A stretch of 64,000 nt of DNA from Candidatus Avimonas merdigallinarum (GTDB taxonomy: Bacteria > Bacillota > Clostridia > Oscillospirales > Acutalibacteraceae): positions 1 to 64,000 of the forward strand of contig CAJFGS010000005.1 in the NCBI GenBank assembly GCA_904377855.1, written 5' to 3'. Below, one piece after another: positions 59,886 to 64,000 of this stretch (its first letter is position 1; each line of letters begins with the position of its first letter). The position numbers and the translations under genes were made by a program. The notes below the pieces were generated by a model. It saw only the letters and a list, made by a program, of their open reading frames with translations. It did not search any database and was not told where the DNA came from.

Positions 59886-61544
59886 TCAGCGGTAATACAC
59901 CGCCAGTTCGGAAATCCCGGTATAGGTCCAGGTGCCGCCCGGGGTACCGATGATCCGGATCCCGTCGCCGTCGATTTCGTCGAAGGTGAGGGTGTAGGTG
60001 GTGAAAGGCTCCACGTTCGCGTCGTAGGAATACTCGGGGGAGACGGTAAGCCCCTCCACGTCGACCCATTCGAACCCGCGCCGCACCTGGACGCGCAGAT
60101 CGGTAAAGAACCCGCCTTCCGCGGCGACGTTGCCGGTGGTGTATTCCACGGTGTTGAAGTTTTTGTAATCCGAATAGGTGTAGCCCCAGAAATCCTCGTC
60201 TTTGTTTTCGCCGGTCCAGCTGTCCTCGGCCGAGGTCTTATCCTCGTCGTTAAGGACAAATTCCTTCCCGTACCGGCCGCTGCGGGTATAGGGGACGGCG
60301 TCCTCCAGGGCGAGGTTTTTGTCGGATTTCGCATTGGACGCGCCCTCGGGATCGTAGGGCTCCACCGTCAGCTTGCGGGCAGTGAAGCGGTACTGCTGCG
60401 CGCCCCCGGCAAAGGTGGCGGATAGCACCCACATCTCCGTCCCGTCCTCGCTGATGAACTTGGAGGGGATGGTGCAGGCATAGCCGCCGTGCTTATCGGC
60501 CGTCCAGGGATAGCCGCCGAAATCCTTCTGCAAAAAGAGCTTCCAGGGGCCGTAGGGGGTGGGGGACTCGTAGAACTCGAAGGTATATTCGGTCCAGGAG
60601 GTGTAGATATACCGGTCGAGCGGCTTATTGTACACGATGCTTCCCTGGGAAATCACCGACATGTTGTTCGCGCCGGTGTAAGCCGGGTTGACGTTGGAAT
60701 ACACCCGCCTCTCGTCATGGAGGACCGCCTGGCGCTCGGCGATGTCGCTGCTCCACAGCGGCTGGCCGTCCCCGTCGGTGCCGGCGAAGAACTCCCACTG
60801 GGAGCGGTCCTGGACGGCGTCCTTGGGTACGCGGGCGAGGTACAGGTCCACCGGATCGATCACCCGGTTGGTAAAGGAATCCCGCCAGTTGTTGTCCAGG
60901 CCGTAGGCGTACACATAGTCGTCGGGGCAGTTCTCGCTGTTCTTCCCGTAGTCGAGGAACATGACGGTGGTAAAGGTGTAGTTGTCGAACATGGGCTCGT
61001 CGGTCCCCGTCCAGGTCAGGCCCTTGTCGGTGGACTTATAGATGGAGGCGGCGGGCACGTCGTCAAAGATGCCGATGGTGGTTTTCCGCAGGTCCTGCAC
61101 CGCCAGATACAGCACCCCGTCCACGCAGACCATGCCGGTGGGCTTGCGGTTGTACTGGGTGGGGTCGCTCCAGACCTTCGCCACGTCGTCGGCCCAGGCC
61201 AGGTTGGTGCCGGTGAGGCTGTTGTCCCACGGGTTCCCCCGCACCCGGCCCACGACAATATCCTGCCAGGAAGCGGAGGTATTCAGCCCTTTGCCGTCGC
61301 CGTTGGCGACATACAGGAAATCATCGTCCGCCCAGGCGGAAGGCCAGAGATCCCCGTCGCTCAGCGGGATGGAGACGGTGTTTTTCTCCTCGATATGCAC
61401 GGTGGAGAAGAAGGTGCTGTTGGTTTCGCTTTCCACAACGGATGGCGTTTCTTTCATGGTGGAACCTCCTAAATTACAGCCAGATATAAAGAGGATGGCT
61501 GCACAGGCCATAGCGGAAATGGCGGCGCTTTTTCTCTTTCGCAT
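59886..61544 (-). CDS. Surface lipoprotein, DUF4185-like beta-propeller with discoidin-like C-terminus
   Basis: 552 residues. The lipoprotein signal ends at Cys23 (FISGC). Residues about 45-400 look like the DUF4185 five-bladed propeller: DGDLWPSAWADDDFLYVANG, KPTGMVCVDGVLYLAVQDL, STDKGLTWTGTDEPMFDNYT, DYVYAYGLDNNWRDSF, DLYLARVPKDAVQDRSQWEF and YIYTSWTEYTFEFYESPTPY are repeated blade-like motifs. Residues about 440-552 form a galactose-binding/discoidin-like module (FNTVEYTTGNVAAEGGFFTD to GISELAVYYR). DUF4185 founders are endo-D-arabinanases (GH183). It is 48 percent or so like its neighbour by eye. Operon position with a GH172 gene supports a glycan role. Catalytic residues were not identified. 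Confidence 0.65.
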   Translation of the reverse strand: MRKRKSAAISAMACAAILFISGCNLGGSTMKETPSVVESETNSTFFSTVHIEEKNTVSIPLSDGDLWPSAWADDDFLYVANGDGKGLNTSASWQDIVVGRVRGNPWDNSLTGTNLAWADDVAKVWSDPTQYNRKPTGMVCVDGVLYLAVQDLRKTTIGIFDDVPAASIYKSTDKGLTWTGTDEPMFDNYTFTTVMFLDYGKNSENCPDDYVYAYGLDNNWRDSFTNRVIDPVDLYLARVPKDAVQDRSQWEFFAGTDGDGQPLWSSDIAERQAVLHDERRVYSNVNPAYTGANNMSVISQGSIVYNKPLDRYIYTSWTEYTFEFYESPTPYGPWKLFLQKDFGGYPWTADKHGGYACTIPSKFISEDGTEMWVLSATFAGGAQQYRFTARKLTVEPYDPEGASNAKSDKNLALEDAVPYTRSGRYGKEFVLNDEDKTSAEDSWTGENKDEDFWGYTYSDYKNFNTVEYTTGNVAAEGGFFTDLRVQVRRGFEWVDVEGLTVSPEYSYDANVEPFTTYTLTFDEIDGDGIRIIGTPGGTWTYTGISELAVYYR

Positions 61545-61566
61545 GGCATTCCCGTCCTTTCTTGGG

Positions 61567-63462
61567 TCAGCGGTAATACACCGCGAGCTCCGTCACAGTG
61601 GTGTACCGCCTGGAGCCGCCCGGCCGCCCGATAATCCGGATGGCGTCGCCGGAAATCTCGTCAAAGCGGATGGTATAGGTCGTATTGGAGCCGGTGCTCA
61701 TGGTCTTGGGATAATTGGGGGATACCGAGCCGTTTGACACGTTCACCCATTTGCCGTTCTGCCGGACCTGGACGCCGAGGGTGGCAAACCAGCCGCCGTT
61801 GTTTTTCATCTCGCCGGTGGTGTACTCGATGGTATTGAACCGGCAGATCTTGTTAAAGCTGTATCCCCAGCAGTCGATATCCTTCATTTCGCCGGTCCAG
61901 CTCTGCTCCTCGTATTCGACGGAACCGTCGTTGAGGCGGTGGGGCCGCCCGTTCCCGTTGCTGGTGCTGATGATCACCGGGTTCAGGCTGTCGTCCATCG
62001 CCAGGTTGTTGGAGCCCTTGGCGTTGTTCGCCTGCGTTTTGGGGGCGAGGGACACCGTCATCTTCCGCATATTGTAACCGTACTGCTGGACTCCGTCGAC
62101 AAAAGTGTTGGAAATGATATACATTTCCAGCCCATTGGAGCTGATGAACTTGGAGGGGATCACACAGCCGTAGCCGCCGTACTTCTGGCTATCCCAGGGA
62201 TAGGAGCCGAAATCCTTGCGCGCGAAAAGGTTGAACGGGCCGTAGGGGGTGGGGGACTCGTAAAATTCGTAGGTATATTCCGTCCAGGAGGTGTAGATGT
62301 AGCGGTCCAGCGGCTCGTTATATACGATGCTGCCCTGGGAAAGCACCGACATGTCCCGCACGCCGGGCACGCCGTCGGTCACCCGCTCATACACCCGGCG
62401 GGTATCGGTCAGCACCGGCTTGCGGGCGTTGATGTCCTTGCTCCACTGGGGGGAAGAAGAGGTCCCGGAGAAGAATTCCCACTTGGAGCGGTCCATGATG
62501 CTGTTCGCCGGCACCCGCGCCAGGTACAGGTTGACCGGATCGTCCACCTTCCCGGAGAAGGAATCCCGCCAGTTGTTGTCCAGGCCGTAGGCGTAGACGT
62601 AGCCGTCCGGGCTGTTTTCGTTGTCCTTGCCGTAGTCGAGGAACATGATGGTGGTGAAAACATAGTTGTCGAACATCGGCTCGGAGGTGCCGGTCCAGGT
62701 CTTGCCCTTGTCGGTGGACTTGTAGATGGAGGCGGCGGGCGCTTCGTCGAACAGCCCGTCGGAGGTGGAGCGCAGGTCCTGCACCGCCAGGTACAGCACC
62801 CCGTCCACCGAGACCATGCCGGTGGGCTTGCGGTTAAACTCGGAACCGGACCAGATCTCGGCGACGCTGTCGCCATAGGCCAGCCCTTCCCCTTTTATGC
62901 CGGTGGAAGGGGTGCCGCTGATACGGCTGACCACGATATCCGAATTGACGCTCCCGAAGCCGGTGCCGTCGCCGTTGGCGACATACAGGTAATCGTCGTC
63001 CGACCAGGCGCCCGGCCAGAGGTCGCCGTTGCTTCCCGGGGCGGTATAGGTGTTCCGCTCCTCAATTTCCACCGAGCCAAAGAAGGTGCTGGTGATATCG
63101 TCGTCGGTAGAGACCGTATCCAGCGGCGTGCCGGAGGATGCCGGGGGCGACGTCTGGGAGGAGTCGGAGGAACCTGGGTCGGATGAGGAATTGTCGCCCC
63201 CTCCCGATCCGCTGTCCGGAACCGAGCCGCCGGTCCCGCCGGACGGATTGGAAGAGGCGCCGCCCGTCCCCGTGGTGCCGCCTTCCCCCGTCGTCCCGGT
63301 GCCGCCGGTACCGGTGGTGCCGTCGGCACCGGAGGACGTGGGAGAAGAGCTGGGATCCGACGGGGTGGATTCCGTGTTCCCGCCGCAGGCGGTCAGGAAC
63401 AGCAGGGCGCCGCAGAGCAGGCAGGCTGTCAGCGGGCGCAGCCGGTAAAACAGACTTTTCAT
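61567..63462 (-). CDS. Surface lipoprotein, DUF4185-like paralog with long Gly/Thr linker
   Basis: 631 residues, a paralog of the following gene (22 bp apart). The signal peptide ends at Cys26 (LFLTAC). A linker of about 100 residues follows, rich in Gly, Ser and Thr with repeats of GTTGTGG kind, likely spanning the cell wall. The propeller part (about 130-480) keeps the blade motifs DGVLYLAVQDLRS, YVYAYGLDNNWRDSFSGKV, NLYLARVPANSIMDRSKWEF and YIYTSWTEYTYEFYESPTPY; the C-terminal discoidin-like module ends TTVTELAVYYR. The RBS AAGGAG precedes the ATG at 63462. It probably binds or cleaves an extracellular glycan; enzyme activity is an inference. Confidence 0.65.
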   Translation of the reverse strand: MKSLFYRLRPLTACLLCGALLFLTACGGNTESTPSDPSSSPTSSGADGTTGTGGTGTTGEGGTTGTGGASSNPSGGTGGSVPDSGSGGGDNSSSDPGSSDSSQTSPPASSGTPLDTVSTDDDITSTFFGSVEIEERNTYTAPGSNGDLWPGAWSDDDYLYVANGDGTGFGSVNSDIVVSRISGTPSTGIKGEGLAYGDSVAEIWSGSEFNRKPTGMVSVDGVLYLAVQDLRSTSDGLFDEAPAASIYKSTDKGKTWTGTSEPMFDNYVFTTIMFLDYGKDNENSPDGYVYAYGLDNNWRDSFSGKVDDPVNLYLARVPANSIMDRSKWEFFSGTSSSPQWSKDINARKPVLTDTRRVYERVTDGVPGVRDMSVLSQGSIVYNEPLDRYIYTSWTEYTYEFYESPTPYGPFNLFARKDFGSYPWDSQKYGGYGCVIPSKFISSNGLEMYIISNTFVDGVQQYGYNMRKMTVSLAPKTQANNAKGSNNLAMDDSLNPVIISTSNGNGRPHRLNDGSVEYEEQSWTGEMKDIDCWGYSFNKICRFNTIEYTTGEMKNNGGWFATLGVQVRQNGKWVNVSNGSVSPNYPKTMSTGSNTTYTIRFDEISGDAIRIIGRPGGSRRYTTVTELAVYYR

Positions 63463-63508
63463 AAGCGCTCCTTCTTCATCAAAGAGTCAAAGGGGTGAAA
63501 CCGCCCGG

Positions 63509-64000
63509 TTAGATGACTTCCAGGTAATCCTTGTCCGCCAGCGGGGGGAAGGGAGCGGTCGGCAGGGTCTGGTACCAGAAGGCCACCGAAGCGATGTCGT
63601 CCTGCAGGGGCAGGTACCGGCCTCCCTCCCGCCAGCCGAGGGCCTGGATGGTGACCCGCAGATCCGTCTCAAAGCGGATGGGATCGGTGATGTGCCAGCG
63701 GTACAGCCCGAACCGCATCTGGCTGCTGTACAGCTTGTTCGGCGTGATCACCTGGTGCAGGCCGGAATAGGGGGTGGTGAAGGGGACGTATCCATCGTGG
63801 GTGACGGGGTTTTCAAAATTGTAGGATCCGCAGAAATAGTCCTCGGTGCCGGTGCCGCAGATGGTGGGATATTCGCCGTCGCCGTCCATGTAGAACTTGA
63901 TTTCGCCTTCGCCCCACCAGCCGCAGTTGTTGACGCCCCAGGCCATGTAGGTGCCGACATACTGGCCGCGGCCCTTCACGCCGTCCAGGATGGTGTAAAC
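63509..64000 (-). CDS. GH172-type (DUF2961) glycoside hydrolase, C-terminal part
   Basis: Only the last 163 residues are in the window; the 5' end lies beyond position 64000. The sequence shows the DUF2961 signature: NNCGWWGEGEIKFYMDGDGE, YPTICGTGTEDYFCGSYNFE, and SSQMRFGLYRWHITDPIRFE, with EGE and GTGTEDYF holding the conserved acids. GH172 enzymes include difructose-dianhydride I synthase/alpha-D-fructofuranosidase and exo-alpha-D-arabinofuranosidase. The missing N-terminal part prevents checking for a signal peptide. It is the first of three genes in a leftward operon, 46 bp before the larger lipoprotein gene. Confidence 0.8.
   Translation of the reverse strand, partial: VYTILDGVKGRGQYVGTYMAWGVNNCGWWGEGEIKFYMDGDGEYPTICGTGTEDYFCGSYNFENPVTHDGYVPFTTPYSGLHQVITPNKLYSSQMRFGLYRWHITDPIRFETDLRVTIQALGWREGGRYLPLQDDIASVAFWYQTLPTAPFPPLADKDYLEVI

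Overview
The window is a GC-rich chromosomal segment around the replication origin of a spore-forming member of the Clostridia, most like the Oscillospirales (Ruminococcaceae/Oscillospiraceae) group. That placement is an inference. It rests on the Firmicutes order rpmH | dnaA-dnaN-yaaA-recF-remB-gyrB-gyrA, on soj/parB with parS sites, on spoVAE and coat-type genes, on a YidC without a lipobox, on Cheo-type LexA boxes and on AGGAGG-type ribosome binding sites. oriC appears to lie between dnaA and dnaN: an AT-only-rich stretch (18146-18186) is followed by about a dozen TTTCCAC-type DnaA-box-like motifs. Genes left of it run mostly on the minus strand and genes right of it on the plus strand as far as about 45 kb.

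Left arm. 1-850 holds a decayed integrase end, tRNA-Ser(CGA) and a duplicated half of that tRNA, the scar of a mobile element. Then come an XRE regulator, a GrpB-pyrophosphatase fusion overlapping a broken NUDIX gene, an unknown gene next to a TSCPD protein, a PHP phosphoesterase and tRNA-Gly(GCC). Next is a threonine-branch operon read leftward: ACT protein, hom, thrB, lysC. A possible recombinase remnant, an Rrf2 regulator and about 1.2 kb of gene-free GC-rich DNA follow. The rpmH-rnpA-yidD-yidC-jag operon runs away from dnaA.

Right arm. The replication genes are interrupted between gyrB and gyrA by five diverged YcxB-like membrane proteins. After gyrA come a membrane protein, yebC and the block mnmE-mnmG-rsmG-noc-soj-parB with two parS sites. 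In Bacillus that block sits beyond jag on the other arm. Then come a YbaK-like editing protein, an acyl-ACP thioesterase overlapping a probable nuclease-fold protein, a glycosyltransferase-acyltransferase fusion, an MscS channel, and a glycolytic cluster pgk-tpiA-(AIM24)-gpmI.

Far right. A lipoprotein, tex, and a small membrane protein whose promoter is bracketed by two LexA boxes (probably SOS-induced) are followed by a purine-type NCS2 permease. Then come spoVAE, a GNAT enzyme and two small CotF-like coat genes. At the edge is an operon of a GH172-type (DUF2961) protein cut by the window end, followed by two paralogous lipoproteins resembling DUF4185 beta-propellers with discoidin-like C-termini. 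This is a candidate furanoside-glycan (D-arabinan or fructan) degrading system. Many long antisense reading frames here are GC artefacts and are left out.
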